From positions 1 through 64,000 of the forward strand of contig JAFGQN010000143.1 in NCBI GenBank assembly GCA_016935665.1: 64,000 nt of DNA, written 5' to 3'. This DNA comes from Deltaproteobacteria bacterium. GTDB lineage: Bacteria; Myxococcota_A; Polyangia; JAAYKL01. This document shows positions 35,251 through 44,117 of the stretch, one piece after another (positions within the stretch are counted from its first letter, which is position 1; each line of letters begins with the position of its first letter). The notes beneath the pieces are model-generated. The model was not told the DNA's origin. It did not search any database and saw only the letters and a list, made by a program, of their open reading frames with translations. The position numbers and the translations under genes are program-made.

Positions 35251-36295
35251 TCAGGCGTCATTTGAATCCGATGTGACGGGCGTCGCTGCAGGATTGGCAG
35301 ATGGCGAATCGGCGGATGGCGTATGACTTGCGCCTTCCTGAGGCGTGCTGTCTATCGGAGTCTTCTGGTCGTCTGCCAAATCACTGTCCATGCTGGGAGT
35401 TCCTTCTGCTGCGGGAAAAACATATGGCGGGAATGTCACCCATTTCAATGCGGCCACTTCTCCCTGACGGGCATAGTCGATGGCATCGCCCAGAATGCGT
35501 GCGGCCTCCTGAGGAGCATGAAATCCCATGGAATTTTCTGCGGCAATAAAATCGATACGCCATTGCGCTTTTCGCTGCAGCTCCAAAGATGCTTTAAGTT
35601 GTTCCTCGGTGGCACCATCTTTTTTGGCTTTTAGAATGGCATCAATCTGGTCCATCAGCGCCGCCCCGACCCGTTGCAGCAGCTTGTAGTTTTTATCCTG
35701 AATACCGTCGACTCTTGCCAGCAGTTCCTTTTCGCTCACGTGGTGGCAATTCTGACAGGCCCGATTTACGTTCAGCAACGGACTGCGCACCCAGTGATCG
35801 GAAATTTTTGTGGCGCCATTGCGCATGTACGGCAAGTGACAATCCGCGCAGGTAACGCCGCTGCGCGCATGAATTCCCTGAGACCACAACTCGAACTCCG
35901 GGTGCTGGGCTTTGAGAATCGGTGCGCCGGTCTCCTTGTGCTTATAATCAAAGAAACACTCACCCTAAAAACATGCGTTTGAGCCAGGGGTCGCGCTCAA
36001 TTTTTTCCTCAGGCAATGATTCTGATCCCCCATGACCGCCAAATCGGGTTTGGGTGGGTTGCGTCGTGCGTTTATACATATCGTACTGCCTGGGCCAGTT
36101 CTTCCCCCACTGTGCCGGGTCCGTCGTGTCTTCTGTCACTTCCTGCACACGAACGTACGGCGTGAGTGCTTCGTTTTTACGCTCAAAGATATTTACCAGC
36201 AACGCGGTAATGGATGCGGAAAGCACAGCAGTCACAATCAGCACACCGCCAATGACCAATCGAAAGTTCTGTTTCTTGTCGGCATCCGAAGTCAT
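35251..36295 (-). pseudogene. nrfA: nrfA (ammonia-forming cytochrome c nitrite reductase), internally deleted
   Basis: The minus strand opens with ATG 36295 (AAGGAG upstream) and encodes 111 residues matching the NrfA N-terminus: a signal anchor, then NPYVRV-type text ([20 protein letters not shown]), [20 protein letters not shown] and [12 protein letters not shown], where a TGA follows at 35962. Sequence matching the NrfA C-terminal half resumes in another frame at once: [37 protein letters not shown] and [20 protein letters not shown]. The central roughly 200 residues, with the catalytic CxxCK heme and two CxxCH hemes, are absent. The last two hemes remain. A Ser/Pro/Asp-rich tail closes the frame at 35251. 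The product cannot reduce nitrite. Confidence 0.85.
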
Positions 36296-36331
36296 TTGTT
36301 CTCCTTGTCCATAGATACGTTATCCACCGAT

Positions 36332-36469
36332 TCATTGAATGGCCCCCCCCAGGCCCACCTGTTCACCGTGCCCTACGGTCACGTGGCAGTGGATACAGCG
36401 AACAGCGTCCTCATCGGTTGACGCATGGTGTCGCAAAGGTGATGCAATAAAATAGCATTTCGATATGTG
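36332..36469 (-). pseudogene. nrfH: nrfH C-terminal remnant
   Basis: Directly upstream of the nrfA remnant, a 45-codon minus-strand frame between TAA (36472-36470) and TGA (36334-36332) reads [20 protein letters not shown] then [14 protein letters not shown]. This is the end of the tetraheme quinol dehydrogenase NrfH, with its last heme motif CIHCH. No start codon and none of the other three heme motifs are present. With the nrfA deletion it shows that the whole nrfHA operon has decayed. Confidence 0.7.
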
Positions 36470-36545
36470 TTAAATCTTCACAGGGTCTCAATCTGCGCTG
36501 TTTCAATGCAACGTTATTTCTGCCAAATACCTTTATGAGGAGTCC

Positions 36546-36561
36546 TGGTACGCTGTTTGCT
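36546..36561 (+). promoter_or_regulatory. Sigma-54 (-24/-12) promoter for the cyclitol operon
   Basis: TGGTACGCTGTTTGCT matches the sigma-54 consensus TGGCACG-N4-TTGCW at all but one defined position. GG and GC are separated by exactly ten bases. The predicted start of transcription is near 36572, leaving about 64 bases of leader before the ATG at 36636. It implies activation by a bacterial enhancer-binding protein; no enhancer-binding protein gene is in the window. Confidence 0.7.
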
Positions 36562-36635
36562 CAAGTAACCCGTTGACACAAAGCGCTCTGCAAACTGACA
36601 AATGAATGCATTGAAAAACAGAGGAGAGAGTAAGC

Positions 36636-38591
36636 ATGAAACAGGCTTTGATTCTTGCGGCAGGCCGGGGTGCGCGCCTTGATAGACCCAATACTCCCAA
36701 GCCGCTGGTGGAAGTGGGCGGGCAGCCGATGATTGTCCGTCTGATAAATCAACTGAAACAACAGAACGTGGAGCGTATTCACATTGCCGTCGGGTACGAA
36801 TCCAAACGCATCATGCATGCGCTATCCAGCTATTTCGGGTACGAGACCGGACTGGCGTTTCACAAAGTGGAAGATTGGCAAAAAGGAAGTGCCCGAAGTA
36901 TACTGGCCGCCAGAAAATGGATTCCCGGCAATTTTATACTGGCGATGGCCGACCACGTATTTGACGATTCACTTATCGCTGAAATAACGAATGCGGCCCC
37001 GGGGGCCAACGAAGTTCTGGCCATGGTGGACAATCGTCCCATCCCCCCGCAAATATTCAAAACAGCGCTGAAAGTGCGACAAACAGAATGGGGAAGCATC
37101 GAGGATGTTGGCGTTTCACTGACGGATGCGACGGGCATTGACGCGGGTCTTTTCGCAGCGTCCAATGTACTATTCGATGTACTCTCCACCCTCACCCGCC
37201 ACGGAAGAAAAGGCGAACTGATGGATGGACTCCGCGTCCTGGCGCGAACAGAAAGTCTGTGTGCGCGTCTCATCAGCGATGCAAACTGGTTTGATGTGGA
37301 TACACCGGCCGATGTCATTCGCGCGGAAATGCACCTTCGTAAAATCAAACGTGAACACAGCGTGCGCCCAGTTGCACGCGACCCGCAGGTCCCGATGTCC
37401 GCCGGCATGGATTACCGGCTGAAAACCGATCATTGCACACAGATGATTGTCCAAAATGGACTGGTGGAAAGTCCCGAAAAGTATAACATCATTCCGCGCC
37501 AGAGTGCATCGTCGCCTGTTTTTCTGTTCACCGATGAAACTGTTTCGACGTTGTATGGCCAGGCATTTGCGGCACGGTTGCGCGAACAGGGATATGATAT
37601 TCATTCAATCGTTTTGCCAGATGGTGAGGAATCCAAAACCATTTCAAATTATGTCTATCTTGTGGAACGGGTCCTCAGCCGGGGCGTGGATGAACGTTCC
37701 GTCTTCATTTCACTGGGGGGCGGTGTGGTTTGCAACGTATGTGGTTTTGTCGCATCCACTATTTATCGAGGTCTGTCATTGATTCACATTCCAACTACTC
37801 TCATGGCGCAGGGAGATGCCGCCATCAGCCACAAGCAGGCCATCAACGGGCATTTTGGCAAAAACATGGTGGGCGCCTACTATCCGCCCGATAAAGTAAT
37901 CATCGATATAAACGTACTTAAAACGCTTTACAAAAGACAAATACAGGATGGCTTTGCAGAAATTGTCAAACACGCACTGGGACAGGATCCATCACTTGCC
38001 GAATATCTTTTGTCTTACGGAGATGATATTTGTTCGCTGCCATTTCTCGATTATGTCATTCAGCGGAACATTGCCCTCAAATGTGAGCTGGTACGCGAGG
38101 ATCCCAGGGAATTGAATGACGCCATGGTGCTGCAATATGGACATACCGCGGGACACCCACTGGAGCATCTGTCGGGCTATGCGTTGTACCACGGAGAAGC
38201 GGTTGCCATGGGCATGATGGTTGCTGTCCGAGTGGCACGTCACCTGGGCGCCTGCGATGATCGGCTTGTACATCTGCACATGGAATTACTTCAAAAATTT
38301 GGATTACCAACAGAGATTCCCCGCGAAATAGAGGTATCCGACTTCATAGACGCATTGCGGTTTAACAAACGACACCTCATGGAAGGCTCTCAAATGGTGT
38401 TATTGCAGGATATTGGCCGACTTTGGAAAGTGGATGGGAATACTGCCATTCCCGTTTGTGAAAATGTAATTCGAAAGGCGTTTTTAGAGACTCAAAATTC
38501 CCAATGCTCTCTTGAATTTTGGTCCCGCAGCGATTCGCGAACGGATGCATTTCATCATACAGCTGCCCAATGGAACGCAGTTGGATCATGA
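36636..38591 (+). CDS. Fusion: cyclitol/inositol-phosphate cytidylyltransferase-like domain + sugar-phosphate cyclase (2-deoxy-scyllo-inosose synthase-like)
   Basis: 651 residues. Residues 1-240 are a nucleotidyltransferase: MKQALILAAGRGARL, TPKPLVEVGGQPMIVRLIN, FILAMADHVFDDSLI, GIDAGLFAASNVLFD and NWFDVDTPADVIRAEMHL. The pattern is closest to the inositol-1-phosphate cytidylyltransferase half of DIPP synthases. Residues 265-620 are a dehydroquinate-synthase-superfamily cyclase. Its signatures GGGVVCNVCGF (361-371, Asn where dehydroquinate synthases have Asp) and HKQAIN...GKNMVGAYYPP (from 399) resemble 2-deoxy-scyllo-inosose synthase. Candidate metal ligands Glu442, His503 (GHTAGH) and His519 (YHGEAVAMGM) are kept. 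The stop overlaps the next ATG (ATGA). The exact substrate is inferred. Confidence 0.85.
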   Translation: MKQALILAAGRGARLDRPNTPKPLVEVGGQPMIVRLINQLKQQNVERIHIAVGYESKRIMHALSSYFGYETGLAFHKVEDWQKGSARSILAARKWIPGNFILAMADHVFDDSLIAEITNAAPGANEVLAMVDNRPIPPQIFKTALKVRQTEWGSIEDVGVSLTDATGIDAGLFAASNVLFDVLSTLTRHGRKGELMDGLRVLARTESLCARLISDANWFDVDTPADVIRAEMHLRKIKREHSVRPVARDPQVPMSAGMDYRLKTDHCTQMIVQNGLVESPEKYNIIPRQSASSPVFLFTDETVSTLYGQAFAARLREQGYDIHSIVLPDGEESKTISNYVYLVERVLSRGVDERSVFISLGGGVVCNVCGFVASTIYRGLSLIHIPTTLMAQGDAAISHKQAINGHFGKNMVGAYYPPDKVIIDINVLKTLYKRQIQDGFAEIVKHALGQDPSLAEYLLSYGDDICSLPFLDYVIQRNIALKCELVREDPRELNDAMVLQYGHTAGHPLEHLSGYALYHGEAVAMGMMVAVRVARHLGACDDRLVHLHMELLQKFGLPTEIPREIEVSDFIDALRFNKRHLMEGSQMVLLQDIGRLWKVDGNTAIPVCENVIRKAFLETQNSQCSLEFWSRSDSRTDAFHHTAAQWNAVGS

Positions 38592-39340
38592 AACGATCAA
38601 CAGCAGTGGTAACCGGCGCGGGTAGCGGTATTGGTCGAGAAACGGCGTTATGGCTCGCGCGAAAAGGCGTACAGGTATTTGCAGTTGGCAGAAAACCCGC
38701 CATGCTGAACGGGACTGCATCGTTGGATACTACCCATTCATTCATTTTTCCACTTTGCGCGGATGTAACTTTGGAAGAGGAATTGGAAGCGGCGTTTACC
38801 CCATTGAAAAAAGTAGATATTGTAGTAGTAAACGCGGGCATTTGTGAAACAGCAGCCATTAACGCCTCGAAGGCTGCAACCGTCTGGCAGCGTGTCATTC
38901 ACACCAATCTCACGGGAAGCTGGAACACGCTGCATACACTGGCGGACAAACTAACAGATGGCGCCCGAGTTGTTCTGGTATCATCGGGCCTTGGAAAACT
39001 GGGTCGGGCGCACTATACGGCATACTCCGCCAGCAAACACGGCATGCTCGGAGTAATGAAATCTCTTGCACTGGAATGGGCCCCAAAACAGATTCGAGTT
39101 AACGCGGTATGTCCAGGATGGGTAGAAACAGAAATGGCGATGGCCGATTTAAGGCGAGCTGCTAAACGCAATAAAACCAGTATAGACATCGAAGGTATTC
39201 GTGCCACAGAGCGCATCCCCATCGGCCGTTTCGTCCAGGCAAAGGAAGTGGCCAATCTTATTGGCTGGCTATGCAGCGACGAGTCGTCTGGAATAACCGG
39301 TCAGGCTTACAATATTTCAGGAGGAGAATTTGGATTATGA
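38588..39340 (+). CDS. Short-chain dehydrogenase/reductase
   Basis: 250 residues from the ATG at 38588, which overlaps the cyclase stop as ATGA. Classical SDR motifs: VVTGAGSGIGRETALWLARK (cofactor binding), VVVNAGICETAAIN (NAG), VVLVSSGLGKLGRAHYTAY with catalytic Ser and YSASK, and VNAVCPGWVETEMAM. It ends SSGITGQAYNISGGEFGL. In this operon it most likely reduces the keto group of the cyclase product to a cyclitol or oxidises a ring hydroxyl. The direction and the cofactor preference cannot be read from the sequence with certainty. Confidence 0.88.
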   Translation: MKRSTAVVTGAGSGIGRETALWLARKGVQVFAVGRKPAMLNGTASLDTTHSFIFPLCADVTLEEELEAAFTPLKKVDIVVVNAGICETAAINASKAATVWQRVIHTNLTGSWNTLHTLADKLTDGARVVLVSSGLGKLGRAHYTAYSASKHGMLGVMKSLALEWAPKQIRVNAVCPGWVETEMAMADLRRAAKRNKTSIDIEGIRATERIPIGRFVQAKEVANLIGWLCSDESSGITGQAYNISGGEFGL

Positions 39341-40266
39341 AACGCTTACAGCTTGCCACAACACACTCACCATTTGGTGAAAGCAACGTCACTGTTATTG
39401 GGCAGGTGACGCACGATCGCTATGACCAGCTCTATCCCGGCGGATGTGCATACTACGCTGCCATCGCGCTTAAGGGACTGGGAGCCAATGTGTCTCTTGT
39501 CAGCAGTGTTGGTCAGGACTTCCTTTTTGCACGCCACCTGGAAGGATTGCGTTGCATCATGCGGATTGGTGATAAAACAACCGAGTTTTGCAATGTGTAT
39601 CCATCCGTGGGTCCGCGAATTCAATACGTTCAGAATTGCGCTCCCAATATCACTGATGAGCTTCTGCCCCAGGGATGGCGCAGTGCTGACTTATGCATTC
39701 TCGCACCGGTCATGGGTGAACTGAATGAGGTGGTCTGGTCAAAAATTCGCGGGGCTCGGCATACTGCAATATTTCTTCAGGGCTATTTGAAAAAGGCCCA
39801 TACACAAGTTCGAAACGGACGACGTCTTGTCGTTCCATTTGATGGAGAATTCAATTGGGAGATGGTCAGGGATGTCGATTCTGCATTTTTAAGCAGGGAA
39901 GATATCGAGCTGTTCGCGTCCACTGAATTCCTCAGAAAATTAACGACCAGGGTGCGAACAGTTGCGGTCACAGATGGCGAAAGAGGCTGCAGAATATATC
40001 ATGAAGACACCCTTGTTGACGTTGACATATTTCCGGTAGATGCAGTGGATTCAACTGGCGCAGGAGATACGTTTGGTGCTGCAACTGCCATGGCACTGGC
40101 CCACGGATATCCGATTGAATCCGCTGCCAGACTCGGTTCCGCTGCTGCATCAGTTGTGGTTGAAGGTGTGGGGGGAACGCGGCTGGACCGAATCAAATAT
40201 GCCTTTGAGCGACAACATTGCATTTTTGCCAAAACCAGCAGCAATTCACACTCTCTGGCCGTCTAA
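39337..40266 (+). CDS. PfkB-family sugar/cyclitol kinase
   Basis: 309 residues from the ATG at 39337, again an ATGA overlap with the upstream stop; the Shine-Dalgarno AGGAGG lies at the end of the SDR gene. PfkB family features are the N-terminal PGGCAYYAAIALKGLGANVS glycine patch and the C-terminal catalytic motif VDAVDSTGAGDTFGAATAMA with the base Asp in GAGD. It probably phosphorylates the cyclitol made by the two upstream enzymes, which would give the substrate for the cytidylyltransferase domain. A role with another sugar is possible. Confidence 0.85.
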   Translation: MKRLQLATTHSPFGESNVTVIGQVTHDRYDQLYPGGCAYYAAIALKGLGANVSLVSSVGQDFLFARHLEGLRCIMRIGDKTTEFCNVYPSVGPRIQYVQNCAPNITDELLPQGWRSADLCILAPVMGELNEVVWSKIRGARHTAIFLQGYLKKAHTQVRNGRRLVVPFDGEFNWEMVRDVDSAFLSREDIELFASTEFLRKLTTRVRTVAVTDGERGCRIYHEDTLVDVDIFPVDAVDSTGAGDTFGAATAMALAHGYPIESAARLGSAAASVVVEGVGGTRLDRIKYAFERQHCIFAKTSSNSHSLAV

Positions 40267-40323
40267 TTTGCTTGCATGGCGTTTGACTTTACCGTTACAA
40301 AAATGGCTGGTTCCCAAGGATGC

Positions 40324-42063
40324 CTAATCTCGTAGCGTCGCTGACGGCGATCTATCCAGAATGGATCGTATCCTTTGGGCCAAACGGTCTTTCCTGAGCG
40401 GTTTGTTGCATATCTCCACAATTCCAGATGACTTTATATCCTCGGGAGATGACGCTTCGGCGTAGCCGGTGCAAAGTACAATGGGCAAATCTCGAATCTG
40501 TTTAACTTTTCGCGCCAGTTCCAATCCGGTAATGTGGGGCATCGCCTGGTCTGTAATCAACAGATCATACTTATTGGGATCTGCCTGGAAACAGGCCAAC
40601 GCTTCCTCTGGTTCGGTATGGCATTCAACTGTATAACCGTACTCTTCGAGAATTCTTTTCCCGAGCTGAGCCAGCATCTCTTCGTCATCCACCAGCAGAA
40701 TTCGCTCGGTGCCACGATCTGCCACACAGATTGGTTGCGCAGGATGTCTGGAAAACGTGCGTGTACTTTTGGGGATATAAACTTCGAAAAGAGACCCATT
40801 GCCCAAAGAACTTTCAACCACAATATTTCCATCATGCTGTCGCACCAGCCCGAACACAACGGAAAGCCCCATCCCGGAACCCGTGCCATGCTTGCGTGTG
40901 GTAAAATACGGCTCAAAAATATGCTTCATGGTTTCTTCCTGCATACCACTGCCCGTGTCACGCACGGTAATACGCGTATACTTACCGGCAGGACTTTCGC
41001 CAAGGCGTCCTCTGAACGGCGTTTTTCGTTCAACATCCTCCAGCCCGATATGCAGGGTTCCCTTTTCTCCCATGGCATATACCGCATTTGTTCCCAGATT
41101 CATAAGGATCTCGTGAATCGCTGTAACGTCTGCCTCAGTGGTTGTGTTCTCCGGTCGTAAATCTATGTGAAAAGTAATAGAGGGTGGTGTGGCGCCGCGC
41201 AACAGTGTTGCGGTTTCCCGGATAACATTGGAGAGGTACACCGACTGGCGGCTTCCTTTTTGAGGTCGACCGAAAGTGAGTATCTGACGTACCAGATCTC
41301 TGGCTCGTTCTGACGCTGAAATAATCATATTCATATTTTCGTAAAGCTCCGAGCCGGACTCAACCACATCGCGGGATAAATCCGCATATCCCAAAATAGC
41401 GGCAAGAATATTGTTAAAATCATGGGCGATACCGCCTGCGAGATGCCCTATTGCCTCCATCTTTTCTGCCTGCCTAAGCTGCTGCTCCCGTTCCTCCACC
41501 AGATTGTAGGCTTTTCTGGTCTCCGTGATATCGATGACAGCCACAAGCAATTCGAGGTTGTTAGCTTCGTTGGCGGGCGGATGAGAAGCTTCAATACGAA
41601 CAAACGTCGTCCCGGATTGATTGGGTTTCAACTCAAGCTCAAACGTTTTTTGATGGGGAGTTTCAAAAAAAGATCGATATCGACTGCGAAAAAGCTGTTC
41701 GCTGTCTCTGGTCAGAAATCTTGAAAACGGCGCTCCGATGAGAGCGTAGGCAGGCGTATTCAGATATTTCTCCAGCAGGATATTGGCATCGACTATCATT
41801 GCCGAAGAATTGAGTACCATGTATCCCACTGGTGCACTTTCAAACAGGTTCTGATATCGGGCTCTCGTTGTCTCAAGCGAATGCTGGGTTATCCTCAGTT
41901 CCTCGTTTTGCAGTTCCAGTTCCATCTGATAAATCTGAAGTTCGGAGACCAGGCTTTCAATTTCCGGAGCGACTAGTGTTTTAGGGCCTGAACTGCAGGA
42001 AAGCGCGAGAAGATGCATTGCTTTGTCTCGAAGCTCTCGGGAACGGCTATTGGTCGGTTCCAT
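40324..42063 (-). CDS. Hybrid sensor histidine kinase (PAS, HisKA, HATPase, receiver)
   Basis: 579 residues from the ATG at 42063, which overlaps the degraded upstream gene by 17 bases. The N-terminal helix RELRDKAMHLLALS ... LVSELQIYQMELELQNEELR leads into a PAS domain (QNLFESAPVGYMVLNSSAMI). The phosphoacceptor is His214 in GGIAHDFNNILAAILGYADL. ATPase boxes are LMNLGTNAVYAM (N box), VRDTGSGMQEE (G1) and GTGSGMGLSVVFGLVRQHDG (G2). A receiver closes the protein with LLVDDEEMLAQLGKR and the phosphoacceptor Asp in DLLITDQAMPHITG. No membrane segment is visible, so it is a cytoplasmic sensor. No output partner is adjacent. Confidence 0.9.
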   Translation of the reverse strand: MEPTNSRSRELRDKAMHLLALSCSSGPKTLVAPEIESLVSELQIYQMELELQNEELRITQHSLETTRARYQNLFESAPVGYMVLNSSAMIVDANILLEKYLNTPAYALIGAPFSRFLTRDSEQLFRSRYRSFFETPHQKTFELELKPNQSGTTFVRIEASHPPANEANNLELLVAVIDITETRKAYNLVEEREQQLRQAEKMEAIGHLAGGIAHDFNNILAAILGYADLSRDVVESGSELYENMNMIISASERARDLVRQILTFGRPQKGSRQSVYLSNVIRETATLLRGATPPSITFHIDLRPENTTTEADVTAIHEILMNLGTNAVYAMGEKGTLHIGLEDVERKTPFRGRLGESPAGKYTRITVRDTGSGMQEETMKHIFEPYFTTRKHGTGSGMGLSVVFGLVRQHDGNIVVESSLGNGSLFEVYIPKSTRTFSRHPAQPICVADRGTERILLVDDEEMLAQLGKRILEEYGYTVECHTEPEEALACFQADPNKYDLLITDQAMPHITGLELARKVKQIRDLPIVLCTGYAEASSPEDIKSSGIVEICNKPLRKDRLAQRIRSILDRSPSATLRD

Positions 42064-42969
42064 GATCTTTGACCTTTGGCGAAGCAGTTGTATCTGCGAT
42101 ATCTGTGATATTTGAAAATGTAGTATATACCTCGTACAGGTCAAATGTTCCTTGTTTAAAAAGTGGCACCGAGTTTACCATTAACCAGCGCATCTCATCC
42201 TGTTCACTTTTGCGAATACCCATTATGCGATTGCGTACTGGCGCTGTTGTGTCCAATGCAACCGTAGATGGATGCGCCAACTTCAAGCAATTCGTTATCT
42301 GCATTAAAGGCCTGTAATCCGCTAACCAGTGATGCAATATCGGAAAATTCGCTCAGTCGGGCGTTAAACAGTCGCAAAGCGGCGGGGTTTATATCAACAA
42401 TTTTTCCGCTTGCATCCTGAAAGATAGTTAGTTCAGACAGTGTGTCAAATATTACCCGGCATCGCGATTTACCACTGTTCTTTTTTCAAAAGTCAGAATT
42501 TCTAACCGCACAACACTCTGAATCAACCGTATTTCGATCTGTGTTCCAACGGACATCCATCAATGAATGGGTCGCATGCTGCAACGCGGTTAAGTCGACA
42601 AACGTTGCCAGCACACCGAAGTATGCCTCAGGTCCAATTCGATAGGGCAGAATACGCATCAGGTACTGCCGATGGTCTTTGGTATGCACCACTTTTTCAC
42701 GCGCGATACCTTCGTTATGAACCGACGTCATTTCATCAACGGGAAAGACATCGATCAAATGATGGGCCAAATGAGTTACCGGACGACCAACGTCTGTTTC
42801 GAGAAGCTAAAAAAACATTTCTGATTTCCGCAAAGAATCGGCGAATCGAAAGATTCTCATCCAGACCGACGGCAGACGCACCGACTCCAATATAGTGCCC
42901 TGGCGAAACAGCCATGGATGTGTTTTCAAGCGCCATTTCAGCGTCCCTGAACTTGTTGCTTTTATTCAT
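42047..42969 (-). pseudogene. Degraded CheB/CheR/PAS fusion gene
   Basis: Pieces of one chemotaxis-type fusion protein lie in several frames. The first (ATG 42969) has the start of a CheB methylesterase, HYIGVGASAVG, joined directly to PAS text LDENLSIRRFFAEIRNVF, so the CheB and CheR bodies are deleted. A frameshift at the A7 run near 42809 follows, then DVGRPVTHLAHHLIDVF and QYLMRILPYRIGPEAYFGVL. After a stop near 42486 another frame reads IFQDASGKIVDINPAALRLF, and a further shift leads to ALDTTAPVRNRIMGIRKSEQ, ending at 42047. At least three frame breaks and one large deletion make it a pseudogene. The downstream hybrid kinase is intact. Confidence 0.75.
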
Positions 42970-43163
42970 AAGTTCGTCCTATCCGTCTGGCCAAAAACCT
43001 AAAGGCGGAAATAGCGCACAAGAGGTACACCATTGCGCGTTCGTCTCTCCAGAGTATGGTTATAGTAATTCTATTACCGTAAACGTTGATGTAAAACCAA
43101 TTGAGTTAAATTGTTGCGACTTGCCTGGCGGGAAACGCAAGCTCCTGTCGCTGGTATGAGAAA

Positions 43164-43970
43164 TTGATTGACATGAAATCCGTGCACGACAATACCCCGG
43201 AGGCGATTCTTGAACTTTCTGTGCTCAAGCACATGGTTGACAAAAAAACCATTGCACTGGAGGCGGCTCTGACTGAAGTAACTCGTTCAAACACTGAACT
43301 GGAGCAATTCGCGTTTATCGCATCCCACGAACTTCAGGAGCCTTTACGCAAAATTGTCTCATTCGGAAACCTGCTTTCCGAATACTATGGACATCAATTG
43401 GATGCAAAGGGAACAGACTATCTTGACAGAATGAAAAGTGCTGCAAAGAGAATGCAATCGCAAATCGACAATCTTCTGCGGTATTCCCGCATATCCACGG
43501 AGGATATAACCTTCGAGCCTGTGAATTTGAACGAGTTGGTAAAAAAAATGGCCATTGATTTTGATGAAGAAATACGGTCTGACGGCGGCATACTGAATAT
43601 TGACCAACTTCCCGAGATTCAGGGAGACGCTTTGCAGCTGCGGCAGCTCTTTTTAAATCTTATCGGCAATGCCATCAAATTTCGTCACCGCAATAGACCG
43701 CTTGTCATCAATATAAACACAACGTTCCATGACAAAGAGGTTATCATTAAAATTTCTGACAATGGTATTGGATTTGAACAGTCTCAGTCCGAAAGTATTT
43801 TTGGGATATTCCATCGCCTACATGGGGACACCAGGTATTCCGGTTCGGGTATTGGGCTGGCCATTTGTCGTCGAATTGTGAGAAGACATTCGGGCGCCAT
43901 ATGTGCATTTGGCAATCCGGGCAAGGGCGCCTGCTTCCATATAACATTCAGCAAATATCCAATTCGCTAA
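43164..43970 (+). CDS. Sensor histidine kinase, phytochrome-type HisKA, no sensor domain
   Basis: 268 residues from a TTG at 43164; an ATG at 43173 is equally possible. The phosphoacceptor is His55 in FIASHELQEPLRKIVSFGNL, the motif of bacteriophytochrome and light/redox kinases. The ATPase part has QLRQLFLNLIGNAIKFRH (N box), IKISDNGIGFEQSQSESIFG (G1/F) and GSGIGLAICRRIVRRHSGAI (G2). There is no N-terminal sensor domain; it could be cut off by rearrangement or work with a separate partner. The receiver gene at 44118, 150 bases downstream, is a likely partner, since phytochrome-type kinases are often encoded next to small receivers of that kind. Confidence 0.82.
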   Translation: MIDMKSVHDNTPEAILELSVLKHMVDKKTIALEAALTEVTRSNTELEQFAFIASHELQEPLRKIVSFGNLLSEYYGHQLDAKGTDYLDRMKSAAKRMQSQIDNLLRYSRISTEDITFEPVNLNELVKKMAIDFDEEIRSDGGILNIDQLPEIQGDALQLRQLFLNLIGNAIKFRHRNRPLVININTTFHDKEVIIKISDNGIGFEQSQSESIFGIFHRLHGDTRYSGSGIGLAICRRIVRRHSGAICAFGNPGKGACFHITFSKYPIR

Positions 43971-44117
43971 CGTTACAGAAAAAAGAAAATTGTCGGATTT
44001 CTGCATTATTCATTCCGTACGTTCGATTCGTTGCACACCGCGGGCCAACAGGTATATTTAATTGTATTCATAATGCTCCAAACTGCGCCATTTCGTTTTG
44101 TTCAGGGGGAAACAAAA

